64,000 nucleotides of DNA from assembly GCF_031954365.1 (NCBI RefSeq), contig NZ_JAUSVZ010000001.1; one strand, written 5' to 3'. A program made the translations under genes and the position numbers. This document shows, in pieces, positions 1 to 8,868 of the stretch (within the stretch, counting starts at the first letter, position 1; the number at the start of each line of letters is the position of its first letter). The notes beneath the pieces are model-generated. The model saw only the letters and a program-made list of their open reading frames with translations, did no database searches and was not told the origin of the DNA. Origin of the DNA: Brevibacillus aydinogluensis (lineage in GTDB: Bacteria > Bacillota > Bacilli > Brevibacillales > Brevibacillaceae).

Positions 1-2
1 TT

Positions 3-476
3 AACTTGGCCGTTAATTACGAAGGGGATATATTCGCTATGGGTGGGTCATTTTCTTTCCGGCGAACCTGGGTCAATTATATCCCGGCGGTGACAGCAAT
101 TGCGAGGGCAAATCCAACTGTAACGATAACTGAATCTGTGCCCGCTGAAGGACCATCCCTTGGTGTTCAAGTTGTTTCAAAAACGAAATCAGCAACGATT
201 GATGCTAACGGTACGGCTGTAACGATAAGCATTACGGGTTCGTTTGAAACAGAATATAATCCTTATGCGAATAGACAAGTGTTTGCTGGAATTAATTCTA
301 TCACCTCGAAAGCATCAAAAGGAACTTGGACACAAACAGGGTATGTGCCGAGACTAATCGATGGCGGTCGTACTTATGAGATTACTGTTGGGGGAAAATT
401 AACCCTGAATGGCATTACTTCAAATCACAATATAACTGTAGAATTTTATTGCAGTGCGACTGGTGGGGTTAGCTGA
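3..476 (+). CDS. Unknown protein, 5' end cut by the window edge
   Basis: The frame is open to the left edge (first codon AAC at 3, possible TTG at 6), so the true start is probably outside the window. About 157 residues are visible. The protein is rich in Thr, Ser, Asn and Gly with alternating hydrophobic residues, which suggests a beta-rich secreted or phage/structural protein; I do not recognise the family. A perfect 10-bp terminator hairpin follows 34 bases after the stop. It lies in the AT-rich left end of the window and its codon use differs from the GC-rich genes further right, consistent with acquired DNA. Function unknown. Confidence 0.6.
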   Translation, partial: NLAVNYEGDIFAMGGSFSFRRTWVNYIPAVTAIARANPTVTITESVPAEGPSLGVQVVSKTKSATIDANGTAVTISITGSFETEYNPYANRQVFAGINSITSKASKGTWTQTGYVPRLIDGGRTYEITVGGKLTLNGITSNHNITVEFYCSATGGVS

Positions 477-510
477 TAATTTACAAAATGTATTTGATTA
501 TTTAATAAAT

Positions 511-552
511 AAGGAAAGGTGGATACCATGTTTACCTTTCCTTATTGTTTTT
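511..552 (+). terminator. Rho-independent terminator
   Basis: A perfect 10-bp stem (511-520 with 534-543) and a 13-base loop are followed by ATTGTTTTT. It ends the transcript of the unknown gene at the left edge. Confidence 0.8.
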
Positions 553-618
553 GGTATTAGGAAACAGGAAAAAGATCAATGTCGCTCCAAGTCTCGCAAG
601 CATGGAAAGCAAAAATGA

Positions 619-912
619 CACCGGAGGGAACACTTTGCCTACAGAAATATTTTGGGGAATATTATTGCGTTCTGTCCATTAGGGTTCTTAATCCCTGCTA
701 TTTTTACAAAGTTCCGGAAAGTTTCCAAGACGTTGTTGATCTGTTTCATCAGTGTAATTGGAATTGAGGTTTTTCAATTTGTTACAATGTTGGGTTTTTT
801 TGATGTTGATGATATCATGTTGAATATGACAGGTTATATAATTGGATATCTTATATATGGTGGGCTTAGAATCTTAACCAGGAATCATAGCAAACTTGAA
901 TTTCGAAATTAA
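619..912 (+). pseudogene. VanZ-family fragment (N-terminus missing)
   Basis: The frame after a TGA at 616 reads NILGNIIAFCPLGFLIP, then two hydrophobic segments and DVDDIMLNMTGYIIGYLIY. This is the typical core of VanZ-like membrane proteins (the L-G-N-x-x-x-F-x-P-x-G-F and D-x-x-D-x-x-x-N-x-x-G motifs). Only about 87-98 residues remain; the first transmembrane segment and NLIPF-type motif are absent, and no start codon has a well-placed ribosome site (TTG at 652 is the best in frame). I read it as a truncated remnant, though a short translated protein starting at 652 is possible. VanZ relatives give low-level teicoplanin tolerance in some species; no such role can be claimed for this fragment. 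Confidence 0.6.
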
Positions 913-1000
913 CAACTCTATGAAAACGTACAAAAGAGTGCGATTACACGTGGCCATCCCCGAAAACTGCGAATTTCCGAGAAAAAGTTGAATTTAATAA

Positions 1001-1041
1001 ACCCAAGAATGTTGGTATTTCCGCATTCTTGGGCTTTTTTC
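1001..1041 (+). terminator. Terminator between the VanZ remnant and the convergent secreted protein
   Basis: A 10-bp stem CCCAAGAATG/CATTCTTGGG (1002-1011, 1024-1033) is followed by CTTTTTT on the plus strand. On the minus strand the following bases are less T-rich, so the plus direction is favoured. Confidence 0.7.
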
Positions 1042-1050
1042 ATTGTTTCT

Positions 1051-1749
1051 TTATTCAGCAGACTCAAACAATGTGCCATTAAATTTATACATTGTGGTTG
1101 TGTGTTTAAACTGAGGTGTAATTGTGCTGTCAAGCGGGCGCTTATATTCGGTGGAAAAGTCATAGAGATAATCGCCATCGATGTGAAAGGTGCTTATTTT
1201 GGCGTAGTATTCATCTTGAAAAGTAGATATCTCTTTCATCGGATGTTCCCAAGCTTCAACAAAATTCCCGTTATCATCCAAATGCCAGAGCACAACGGTT
1301 TCGGTATGAGCACCTGTCCCGCCAGAACGATAGACAGTTTGGTATATCTTCTTATCTTGCATCACCGTAACAGGTTCCTGTACCGTAAGATTATCAATTT
1401 TCCATTTCCGTTCGGTAATCAGCTTGTATTCCTCATTTTTCTGTTTGTCAAAAATGAAAAACGAGCCAATGTTGGTGCCGCCAGTCAAGGTTGCTGCAAT
1501 TTCCACATCAACGTCATGGTCGATGTTCACTTCTTGGAAAGCAAGATGCTCAAAGTAGTGATTCTTCTCTTTGCTTTGCGCTTGTATCCATTGCTTTATC
1601 TGGTCTTTTCCAATTGAAGAATTACTTTGACTATGTGCCACATCTGACGAAAACAATGTTTGAGATGTGAAAACGGAAATGCCGATTACAAGACTGACTG
1701 CTGCACAAGACACAACTGCGATTTTATTAAACACCCAATTCACCGCCAA
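1051..1749 (-). CDS. Unknown secreted or membrane-anchored protein
   Basis: 232 residues from a TTG start at 1749; the first ~30 residues form a hydrophobic segment (about residues 8-27) that looks like an uncleaved signal anchor or signal peptide, so most of the chain should lie outside the membrane. The frame stays open about 17 codons upstream of the TTG without a good ribosome site, so the start is uncertain. The body is polar and rich in charged and aromatic residues with repeated short strands (for example DGDYLYDFSTEYKRP). I do not recognise the family. It lies convergent to the VanZ remnant in the AT-rich left region. Confidence 0.6.
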   Translation of the reverse strand: MAVNWVFNKIAVVSCAAVSLVIGISVFTSQTLFSSDVAHSQSNSSIGKDQIKQWIQAQSKEKNHYFEHLAFQEVNIDHDVDVEIAATLTGGTNIGSFFIFDKQKNEEYKLITERKWKIDNLTVQEPVTVMQDKKIYQTVYRSGGTGAHTETVVLWHLDDNGNFVEAWEHPMKEISTFQDEYYAKISTFHIDGDYLYDFSTEYKRPLDSTITPQFKHTTTMYKFNGTLFESAE

Positions 1750-1961
1750 TACGATTCGCTGCTCACATATAGGAGACGGCAGAAAACACGTTTTGTTTCA
1801 AAAAATTGTAAATGGCTTCGGGGGAAAATCATTATGTCAGGTGAAAGTCATTACGCCGTTAGATAACTTTTTTGGGCCAATAAACAAGCACAACTCTTTT
1901 ACGGGCTGTGCCCACGACATTTGCAGTCAGCCAAAAGTACGCTTCTGACAGGCGCACGTGC
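1750..1961. other. Intergenic gap in the AT-rich region
   Basis: No convincing gene on either strand. A long imperfect inverted repeat (GTCAGCC at 1925-1931 with GGCTGAC at 1966-1972) overlaps the stop codon of the next minus-strand gene and is followed on the plus strand by TTGTTTTTT. No plus-strand gene needs a terminator here. Confidence 0.4.
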
Positions 1962-2420
1962 TTATGGCTGACTTGTTTTTTGATCGAGTGTATGAAACTC
2001 AAGCTGATGCATTTTAAGTACGGTCAATGGATCGACATCGTTGACGATTTTATAAACATTTACACGCTTGTCATGACTGATCCGTATGTAGTTGTGATCT
2101 TCAAGAAGTTCCATGCCAAACCGATATGAACCGTTCACATATAACCTTATGGCATAAGCCCCACGAGACGTGAAGTCGTTAACCTTTTGCAACCTCAAGG
2201 TTGAGAGCGCTGCAAGTATGTTTTTGACCTTGTCCTGATCAACGATCTTTGTGGTTGCGTCGTCCGAATATCTCTCCATTCTGATTGTAACCTCGTCATT
2301 TGGTTGTATTTGATCCTCTACGATGTCTGCAAACGACGTGTATGTCATTCTGTCCACGATCAAATAAACGCCGCATACATCCAAAATGAACAGAAAGGTT
2401 AGAAGGATCGGTTTTCGCAA
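1962..2420 (-). CDS. Unknown small secreted/membrane protein
   Basis: 152 residues from a TTG start at 2420, chosen because a strong purine-rich ribosome site (AAGGGGGGGGAG) lies about 6-9 bases upstream. Residues 3-23 are hydrophobic (a signal anchor), followed by a polar domain. The C-terminal half (AIRLYVNGSYRFGMELL) looks like a small beta-rich extracytoplasmic domain. No recognised family. Together with the preceding minus-strand gene it may form a small group of surface proteins in the atypical left end. Confidence 0.6.
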   Translation of the reverse strand: MRKPILLTFLFILDVCGVYLIVDRMTYTSFADIVEDQIQPNDEVTIRMERYSDDATTKIVDQDKVKNILAALSTLRLQKVNDFTSRGAYAIRLYVNGSYRFGMELLEDHNYIRISHDKRVNVYKIVNDVDPLTVLKMHQLEFHTLDQKTSQP

Positions 2421-2547
2421 GATTTCTCTCCCCCCCTTGCATGATGTTGTTTATGTAGGGAGCGCACTCCTATAAAACGAACAGGAAAACCAGGCAGTCT
2501 GTTACATATATTGTAAACTGCTCGAGGGGAAAGTCAGTGATATTTTT

Positions 2548-2658
2548 CAGTGTGCAGACAAAGTCCGTGGTGGAATGGGTGTTGGTTCCCGCTCGCTCTT
2601 TTGACGACCGGTAAAGCAGCGGATCGCGTCCGCTCAAAATGCAACGTGGGCAGAGGGC
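2548..2658 (-). repeat. Dispersed repeat, copy A (partial)
   Basis: Read on the minus strand, 2548-2610 matches the conserved 3' block of copies B (24054-24112) and C (32458-32512): AGAGCGAGCGGG, then a CACCCA box, then ACGGACTTTGTCT and CACNCTGA. The next ~55 bases (2609-2658) match the inner part of the insertion found only in copy B, including its GGTCGTCAA end. The twin-hairpin module present in B and C is missing here. The stretch 2421-2739 otherwise holds no gene. Confidence 0.65.
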
Positions 2659-2739
2659 TTGCAATGATTGCAGGGCTGGCGTTTCTCCTGCTGTCTCCAT
2701 ATACATGAAGGTAACAACGTGTGAGGGAGGACAGCGCAC

Positions 2740-3393
2740 ATGCCGGAACCAATGCTGTGGGGAGTAGATTCAGCTTCCCGAGTGGGAAATGAGTTGTATC
2801 AATGTGTAGTGCGCAACTTCGGCAAACCTGCCTACTGGGGAAGGTATTTGGCAACGGTTCCCAATGCAGCCGACGGACTGACGAAGGCGGAAGCGTCTTT
2901 TCTGCATCGCAACGGCGTGAAAATCCTGCCGATTTACAGTAAATTCACCCGAGCGGTCGGCTATGACCAGGGGCGAATCATTGCGAGAAACAGCATGTAC
3001 TACGCTCAACTGCTCGGGATTCCCAAGGGAACCATCCTGTTTGCCAACATCGAGAAACGGTTTCAGGTCGATGAAGCGTGGATTCGCGGGTGGGTGGATG
3101 CAATCGATCAGGGAGGATATCGTCCGGGGATTTACTGTGATCCGAGTCAACCCGCCTTTTCCCGAGCGTATTGTCTCGCGCAGGAAAGGAGCGAAAGGGT
3201 GCGAACGCGAACCGTACTGTGGAGCCAGGAGCCTACGCCGGGCCCGTCATCTTCGCGTCAAGCACCGGCGTATGCACCCGTCCGTCCCCCCTGCCCGGCA
3301 CAGGTGTGGGCATGGCAGTACGGCGAAAACGCGAGGGAATGTCCGATCGACACCAATCTCATGGACCGCCGGCTGTTTCAATTGCTCTGGTAA
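2740..3393 (+). CDS. DUF1906 glycoside-hydrolase-like protein
   Basis: 217 residues; ATG at 2740 behind GGGAGGA. The start WGVDSASRV, the Tyr/Trp-rich middle (GKPAYWGRYL), GVKILPIYSKF, the YDQGRIIARNSMYYAQLLGIP stretch and VWAWQYGE near the end fit the DUF1906 / Rv2525c-like TIM-barrel family, proposed to act on glycans of the cell wall or spore. No clear signal peptide is visible, so its site of action is uncertain. About 45 residues near 148-190 are low-complexity (Pro/Ser/Arg) and could reflect divergence or a local frameshift pair. The family assignment is fairly sure; the substrate is unknown. Confidence 0.65.
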   Translation: MPEPMLWGVDSASRVGNELYQCVVRNFGKPAYWGRYLATVPNAADGLTKAEASFLHRNGVKILPIYSKFTRAVGYDQGRIIARNSMYYAQLLGIPKGTILFANIEKRFQVDEAWIRGWVDAIDQGGYRPGIYCDPSQPAFSRAYCLAQERSERVRTRTVLWSQEPTPGPSSSRQAPAYAPVRPPCPAQVWAWQYGENARECPIDTNLMDRRLFQLLW

Positions 3394-3762
3394 ATTGGAT
3401 GCGTTCACCGATTTTGTATGATCCTCGTCCATCCTCCAAAAGTTCACGAGAAAGTTGCTTGCTCTATCATGGAAATTTATGGTATTAGTATTGGCAGCAT
3501 CTACGAAAAACGGAGACGATTCACGCGTCTCCGTTTGCTCTATCGCTTTCTATCTGATATTCCGTTCATTTCATCGCCGTGGGAATGGGACAAGTTCCTC
3601 TGGCGCCGCCCGCATTGTGTTTTGCATCCGTCTGTGTTAGAATGAGGAGTGGCCACTACCTACCAGCAAAAACTGAATAATATATCCCAATATAATCTTA
3701 TCACAAATGATGTGGATTGTCAAACACTGTGGTCCAAAATTTTGCTGAAGAGGAGCGATACG
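3394..3762. other. Intergenic region before the HelD-like gene
   Basis: Contains one terminator-like hairpin (3509-3535) and an A/T-rich stretch at 3655-3720 just before the HelD-like start. A frame upstream and in phase with helD is open from 3649 but lacks a good ribosome site and matches nothing. Confidence 0.5.
3507..3540 (+). terminator. Terminator after the DUF1906 gene
   Basis: Ten-bp stem AACGGAGACG/CGTCTCCGTT (3509-3518, 3526-3535) with a 7-base loop, followed by a modest T-rich tail (TGCTCTAT). It lies 115 bases after the DUF1906 stop. Confidence 0.55.
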
Positions 3763-6114
3763 ATGAGCGTGACGGAGAGAGAGTGGCGGGAAGAAAATGA
3801 ACGTGTTGAACGTGTCATCGGCGTGATTGACCGGAAAATCAACAGTCTTGAGGAGCATGTCAGCAACGTGCGGGCGGACATCGTGGAGATACGAAAAAAA
3901 TTTTGGGACGATGTGACGGTCAACGTTGACGATATGATGGAAGCGATAGAGACGTACGCGAGCATCAAGCAGCAGGCTGAGGTGTTGTCGGAGCGGGAAC
4001 GCAGCCACCGCCATGCGAGCAGGCAGCTTGCCACGCTGAAGAAACTGAAACAGTCGCCGTATTTCGGGCGAATCGACTTTGTCGAAGACGGGGAGCAAAC
4101 TCCGGAGCGCATCTACCTGGGAATCGCCTCCCTGCTCGACGAACAGGACGAACAGTTTCTGATCTACGATTGGCGCGCGCCGGTGTCCAGCCTGTATTAC
4201 GACTACCCGCCCGGACCAGCGCAGTACGAGACTCCTGGCGGTACGATTACCGGCACGATGGAGTTGAAGCGGCAGTACATCATCCGTGACGGCCGGATTC
4301 AGAGCATGTTTGACACGGGGGTCACCATCGGCGACGAACTGCTGCAGGAAGTGCTCGGCAGACAGGCGGACGGGCAGATGAAAAGCATCGTGGCCACGAT
4401 TCAAAAAGAACAAAACCGCATTATCCGCAACGAGCGAAGCCGGCTGCTCGTCGTACAGGGAGCAGCGGGAAGCGGCAAGACGTCTGCCGCTCTGCAGCGG
4501 GTGGCCTATCTTCTCTACCGGTACCGGAACACGCTGCGGGCGGAGCAGATCGTGCTGTTTTCCCCCAATCCGCTGTTTAACAGCTACGTGTCCACCGTCC
4601 TGCCCGAATTGGGTGAGGAAAACATGCAGCAGACGACGTTTCAGGAGTACGTGGAGCACAGGCTGGGGGAGACGTTTCGCATCGAAGATCCGTTTGCGCA
4701 GATGGAATACGCCTACACCGCCATGGACGAGCCGGGGTATGACGCCCGCATGGAAGGCATTCGCTTCAAGGCGTCTGCCGCCTTCAAGCAGGTGATCGAG
4801 CGCTACGTGGAATCGCTCCGGCAAGCGGGGTTGCTCTTTGCGGATGTGACCTTCCGCGGCAGGACCCTGATTGACGCCGAGCAAATCCGGGAGCATTTTT
4901 ACTCGCTCGATCCCTCGCTGCGCCTCCCCAACCGCTTGAGGCTGACGGCAGAGTGGCTGCTGGAAGAACTGCGAAAGCAGGAGCGCCAGGAGCGGACGCA
5001 GCCGTGGGTGGAAGACGAGATCGACCTGCTTGATCGGGAGGAGTATTACCGCGCCTATCAACAGCTTCGGCGGGAAAAGCGCTTTACCGCCGAGTCGTTT
5101 GACGACTTTGAGCGCGAACGGGAATTGCTTGCCGCCACGGTCGTCAACGAGCACTTCGAGCCGCTGCGCCGGTGGGTGAAGCAGTTTGGATTTGTCAACA
5201 TGAAGGCCGTGTACCGGCAGTTGTTTGCCGATCCGCAGTACGCGATGCGTTTAGCAAACGATCTCCCCTGGCCGCAGCAGTGGGCGGAGATATGCGCCAG
5301 GACCGTGGAGATGCTGGATCGGTCCGAGCTGTTCTGGGAGGACGCCACGCCGTATTTGTATGCAAAAGAGTTGATCGAAGGCTTTCACACCAACACGTCG
5401 GTCCGGCACGTGTTCATCGATGAGGCACAGGACTACTCGCCGTTTCAGTTTGCTTTTCTCCGGCGGCTGTTTCCGCACAGCAGCATGACCGTGCTCGGCG
5501 ACCTGAACCAGGCGATTTACGCCCACGTCGATGCGCAAACCGACTTTTCCCCGCTCGCATCGCTGTACGAAGACGGACAGACCGAGATGATCGTGCTGAC
5601 GCGGAGCTACCGGTCCACGCGGCAGATCGTCGAGTTTACCCGCGGGCTGATCGCCGGGGGCGAAGTGATTCAGCCGTTTAACCGGGACGGCGTAAAGCCA
5701 ACCTTGACACAAGCTGCCGATCCGAGCGATCTGGCGGAAAAGATTGTCGCCCGCATCCGCGCGCTTCAAGACGCGGGACACCGGACGATTGCGGTCATCT
5801 GCAAAACCGCCCGGGAAAGTCGGGACGCGTACGCAGCACTCAGCAGCCGGCTGCCGGTGCGCCTGATCAGCAAGGAGACGGTCTCCTTTGAGCCGGGCGT
5901 GCTCGTCATCCCGTCCTATCTGGCCAAAGGCGTCGAATTCGACGCGGTCATCATCTACGATGCGTCTCGGGTGACGTACGGGCGGGAGGCGGAACGCAGG
6001 CTGTTTTACACTGCCTGTACGCGGGCGATGCATGAACTGCACCTGTATGCTGTCGGCGAGGTGAGCCCGTTTGTGACCGCGCTGTCTTCCGATACTTACG
6101 TTACGGAGCGCTGA
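3763..6114 (+). CDS. helD: HelD-type RNA polymerase recycling helicase-like ATPase
   Basis: 783 residues, close to the 774 of Bacillus subtilis HelD. ATG at 3763 is chosen because AAGAGGAG precedes it by 7 bases; an in-phase GTG at 3649 has no such site. HelD is a UvrD/Rep-like ATPase that pries stalled or free RNA polymerase from nucleic acid. Visible features are an N-terminal coiled coil (about residues 5-110) used to reach the polymerase channel, Walker A GAAGSGKT (233-240), Walker B with IDEAQD (552-557), GDLNQAIY, and helicase motifs near the C-terminus (RLFYTACTRAMHELHLY). It is monocistronic; hrpB follows 130 bases later with its own promoter-like sequence. Confidence 0.85.
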   Translation: MSVTEREWREENERVERVIGVIDRKINSLEEHVSNVRADIVEIRKKFWDDVTVNVDDMMEAIETYASIKQQAEVLSERERSHRHASRQLATLKKLKQSPYFGRIDFVEDGEQTPERIYLGIASLLDEQDEQFLIYDWRAPVSSLYYDYPPGPAQYETPGGTITGTMELKRQYIIRDGRIQSMFDTGVTIGDELLQEVLGRQADGQMKSIVATIQKEQNRIIRNERSRLLVVQGAAGSGKTSAALQRVAYLLYRYRNTLRAEQIVLFSPNPLFNSYVSTVLPELGEENMQQTTFQEYVEHRLGETFRIEDPFAQMEYAYTAMDEPGYDARMEGIRFKASAAFKQVIERYVESLRQAGLLFADVTFRGRTLIDAEQIREHFYSLDPSLRLPNRLRLTAEWLLEELRKQERQERTQPWVEDEIDLLDREEYYRAYQQLRREKRFTAESFDDFERERELLAATVVNEHFEPLRRWVKQFGFVNMKAVYRQLFADPQYAMRLANDLPWPQQWAEICARTVEMLDRSELFWEDATPYLYAKELIEGFHTNTSVRHVFIDEAQDYSPFQFAFLRRLFPHSSMTVLGDLNQAIYAHVDAQTDFSPLASLYEDGQTEMIVLTRSYRSTRQIVEFTRGLIAGGEVIQPFNRDGVKPTLTQAADPSDLAEKIVARIRALQDAGHRTIAVICKTARESRDAYAALSSRLPVRLISKETVSFEPGVLVIPSYLAKGVEFDAVIIYDASRVTYGREAERRLFYTACTRAMHELHLYAVGEVSPFVTALSSDTYVTER

Positions 6115-6165
6115 CAGCATAAGGCCGCCTGGCCCACCCGCATCCCCAGTGTGCGTCAAAACGCG

Positions 6166-6193
6166 TGCCGACCGCCGGCGAAGCGGCTATAAT
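6166..6193 (+). promoter_or_regulatory. Possible sigma-A promoter for hrpB
   Basis: A perfect TATAAT at 6188-6193 lies about 50 bases upstream of the hrpB ATG; the -35 (TGCCGA, 16-bp spacing) is poor. Confidence 0.35.
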
Positions 6194-6244
6194 AGCAGAG
6201 GTGGAACAGGATGTTCGCGGCTGAAACAAACATGAGGTGATCGC

Positions 6245-8758
6245 ATGAATACATTGCCCGTCGATTCGATCATCCCGGCGTTGAAAGAGGCGCTTCGCAC
6301 CCGCAGCAGCGCGGTGCTGGTGGCTGCGCCCGGGGCGGGGAAAACGACCCGGGTGCCGCTTGCCCTGCTCGACGAGCCGTGGCTGTCCGGACGACGCATT
6401 TTGATGTTGGAACCGCGCCGTCTGGCTGCGCGAGCGGCGGCGCGCTACATGGCCGCCTCGCTGGGGGAACAGGTGGGAGACACCGTGGGATACCGGGTGC
6501 GCCTGGATACCCGGGTCGGGCCTGCCACGCGCATCGAAGTGGTTACCGAGGGCGTGCTGACGCGGATGCTGCAGGCCGACCCGGCACTTGAGGACACGGG
6601 ATTGGTCATTTTTGACGAATTTCACGAGCGCAGCCTTCATGCCGACCTGGGATTGGCCCTGTGCCTGGAGGCTCAGTCCGTACTGCGCGACGATCTGCGC
6701 ATCCTGGTCATGTCGGCCACGTTGGATGCCGAGCCGGTGGCTGCGCTGTTGGGCGATGCGCCGGTGCTGACGAGCGAAGGACGAGCCTATCCGGTGGAGA
6801 CGCGCTATCTGGATCGCCGGGTGGAGGGGGCGATCGAGCCGGTCGTCGTCCGCCGGATTCAGGAAGCGCTCGCGTCGGAACCGGGAGATATCCTGGTCTT
6901 TTTGCCGGGAGCGGGAGAGATTCGCAGGGTGGAAGAAAGGCTCGCCGAGCTGGAGTTGGGCGCCTCCGTCCGGGTGGCCCCCCTCTACGGAAATCTGCCG
7001 CAGGAGGTACAGGACCGGGCGATTGCTCCGGGGCGGCCGGGTGAGCGCAAAATTGTCCTCGCCACTTCCATCGCCGAGACCAGCCTGACGGTGGAAGGGG
7101 TCCGGGTGGTGATTGACAGCGGCCTGGCGCGGGTGCCGCGCTTTTCGCCGCGCACAGGCATGGCCCGGCTGGAAACGATCCGGGTGTCGCAGGCGTCGGC
7201 CGAGCAGCGGCGGGGCCGGGCAGGCCGTCTCGGCCCCGGCGTATGCTACCGGCTGTGGACAGAGCAGGAGCATCGGCACCTGGCATTGCGAAACACGCCC
7301 GAGATTCTGGAATCGGATCTGGCTCCGCTGGCGCTCGAACTGGCTGCCTGGGGCGTCGCGGACCCGGCTGAGCTGCGCTGGCTCGACTCGCCTCCGGCTG
7401 CCGCCCTTGCGCAGGCGCGTGACCTGCTCGTGCAGCTCGGCGCGCTGGAGAAAAGCGGGGCGATTACCACGCACGGACGGCGAATGGCAGAGCTTGGTCT
7501 GCATCCCCGTCTTGCGCACATGATCCTAAAGGCCATTCCCCTCGGTCTGGGCGGATTGGCCTGCGAACTGGCGGCACTTCTGAGCGAACGGGATATTTTG
7601 CGCAGCGGTCATCATCCGGCCGACGCCGATCTGCGCCTGCGGGTGGAGACGCTGCGACAGGCAGCGGCGGGAGGGCGGCCCGGCGATGCCGCACCGCCAG
7701 GGTACACGGTGGATGCGGCTGCCTGCCGACGGATTCTCGCTGAGGCGAACCACTGGAAGCGTGAGGCGGGAATTGCTGAAAACAGCGGCGACGACGTAGA
7801 CGCGTGCGGACTTTTGCTCGCTTTCGCCTACCCCGATCGAATCGCGCGGAGGCGCGACAGCGGGCGGTTTCTGTTGCGCAACGGCCGCGGGGCAGCACTG
7901 GCCGGGCAGCAGACGTTGGCCCAGGCTCCCTGGCTGGTGGCAGCCGAACTGGACGATCTGGGAACGGAAGGACGTGTGCATCTTGCTGCTCCGGTCGACA
8001 TATCCGATCTGGAGCGGCACTTCGCCGACCAGATCGAGGCGGAGACGGCCGTATACTGGGATCGCGAGGCGCAGGCCGTGCGGGCGAGACAACGGAAACG
8101 GCTGGGGGCCCTGGTGCTGAAAGACGTACCGCTGGCCGACCCCGATCCGGAAGCGACCGCGGCTGCGCTGCTTCGCGGGATCGCCGAAGAAGGGCTGGAC
8201 ATCCTGCCGTGGACCAAGCAGGCCCGCCAGTTTTGGCAGCGGCTGTTGTTCATGAGCCGGCACGAGGAGGGCTGGCCGGACGTGTCGGAGGAGGCGCTGT
8301 CGGCTTCGCTGCCTGACTGGCTCGGGCCGCACCTGTACGGTTTGAAAAGCCGCGACGATTTGCAGCGCCTTTCCTTGACCGACATCTTCGCCGGGATGCT
8401 CTCCTGGGAGCAGCGGCGCGAACTGGATGAATACGCCCCGACGCATATCGTCGTGCCCAGCGGCTCGCGCATCCCCGTCGACTATAGCGATCACGAGGCT
8501 CCGGTGCTGGCTGTGCGGCTGCAGGAGCTGTTCGGGTTGAAGGAAACCCCCCGGATTGCCCGGGGGAGGGTGCCGCTGACGCTCCACCTGCTGTCGCCGG
8601 CACATCGCCCCGTGCAGGTGACGCGCGATCTGGCCAGCTTTTGGCGCAGCGCCTATTTTGAAGTGAAGAAGGATCTGAAAGGGCGTTACCCCAAACACTA
8701 CTGGCCTGACAATCCGCTGGAGGCGCTCCCGACGAACCGGACACGGCCTCGTTCGTGA
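6245..8758 (+). CDS. hrpB: ATP-dependent helicase HrpB
   Basis: 837 residues, ATG at 6245 after GAGGTGATCGC. A DEAH/DExH superfamily-2 helicase: Walker A GAGKTT (30-35), motif II DEFH (124-127), motif III SAT (in MSATLDAEP), motif VI region QRRGRAGR, and the long HrpB-specific C-terminus ending in the PAHRPVQVTRDLASFW block. Length matches the family (about 810-840). HrpB's cellular role is not settled; the related HrpA acts on RNA and ribosomes. It has been described mainly from proteobacteria, so its presence in a Firmicute is of some interest. A strong hairpin shared with the convergent bluB closes the unit. Confidence 0.9.
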   Translation: MNTLPVDSIIPALKEALRTRSSAVLVAAPGAGKTTRVPLALLDEPWLSGRRILMLEPRRLAARAAARYMAASLGEQVGDTVGYRVRLDTRVGPATRIEVVTEGVLTRMLQADPALEDTGLVIFDEFHERSLHADLGLALCLEAQSVLRDDLRILVMSATLDAEPVAALLGDAPVLTSEGRAYPVETRYLDRRVEGAIEPVVVRRIQEALASEPGDILVFLPGAGEIRRVEERLAELELGASVRVAPLYGNLPQEVQDRAIAPGRPGERKIVLATSIAETSLTVEGVRVVIDSGLARVPRFSPRTGMARLETIRVSQASAEQRRGRAGRLGPGVCYRLWTEQEHRHLALRNTPEILESDLAPLALELAAWGVADPAELRWLDSPPAAALAQARDLLVQLGALEKSGAITTHGRRMAELGLHPRLAHMILKAIPLGLGGLACELAALLSERDILRSGHHPADADLRLRVETLRQAAAGGRPGDAAPPGYTVDAAACRRILAEANHWKREAGIAENSGDDVDACGLLLAFAYPDRIARRRDSGRFLLRNGRGAALAGQQTLAQAPWLVAAELDDLGTEGRVHLAAPVDISDLERHFADQIEAETAVYWDREAQAVRARQRKRLGALVLKDVPLADPDPEATAAALLRGIAEEGLDILPWTKQARQFWQRLLFMSRHEEGWPDVSEEALSASLPDWLGPHLYGLKSRDDLQRLSLTDIFAGMLSWEQRRELDEYAPTHIVVPSGSRIPVDYSDHEAPVLAVRLQELFGLKETPRIARGRVPLTLHLLSPAHRPVQVTRDLASFWRSAYFEVKKDLKGRYPKHYWPDNPLEALPTNRTRPRS

Positions 8759-8794
8759 AGCCAAAGCATCGCGTATGACAAATGTGTATCTACG

Positions 8795-8852
8795 AAAAAC
8801 AGGGCTGTACCCGTCGGTGGCAGATGCTGCTGGACGGGACAGCCCTGTCTTT
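8795..8852. terminator. Bidirectional terminator between hrpB and bluB
   Basis: Stem ACAGGGCTGT/ACAGCCCTGT (8799-8808, 8839-8848) is flanked by A-rich bases on the left and CTTTT on the right, so it can serve both converging genes. Confidence 0.75.
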
Positions 8853-8868
8853 TGTGTTTGTGCGGTAC

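Noticed and set aside
1920..1985. Inverted repeat with T-run as terminator
   Set aside because: The T-run is on the plus strand where no gene needs it; on the minus strand the hairpin overlaps the stop codon and has no T-run.
3637..5154. Long minus-strand open frame (about 505 codons) antisense to helD
   Set aside because: Mirror frame of a GC-rich gene with strong codon bias; Arg/His/Pro/Gln-rich product, no ribosome site, no recognisable motif, while the plus frame has all HelD motifs.
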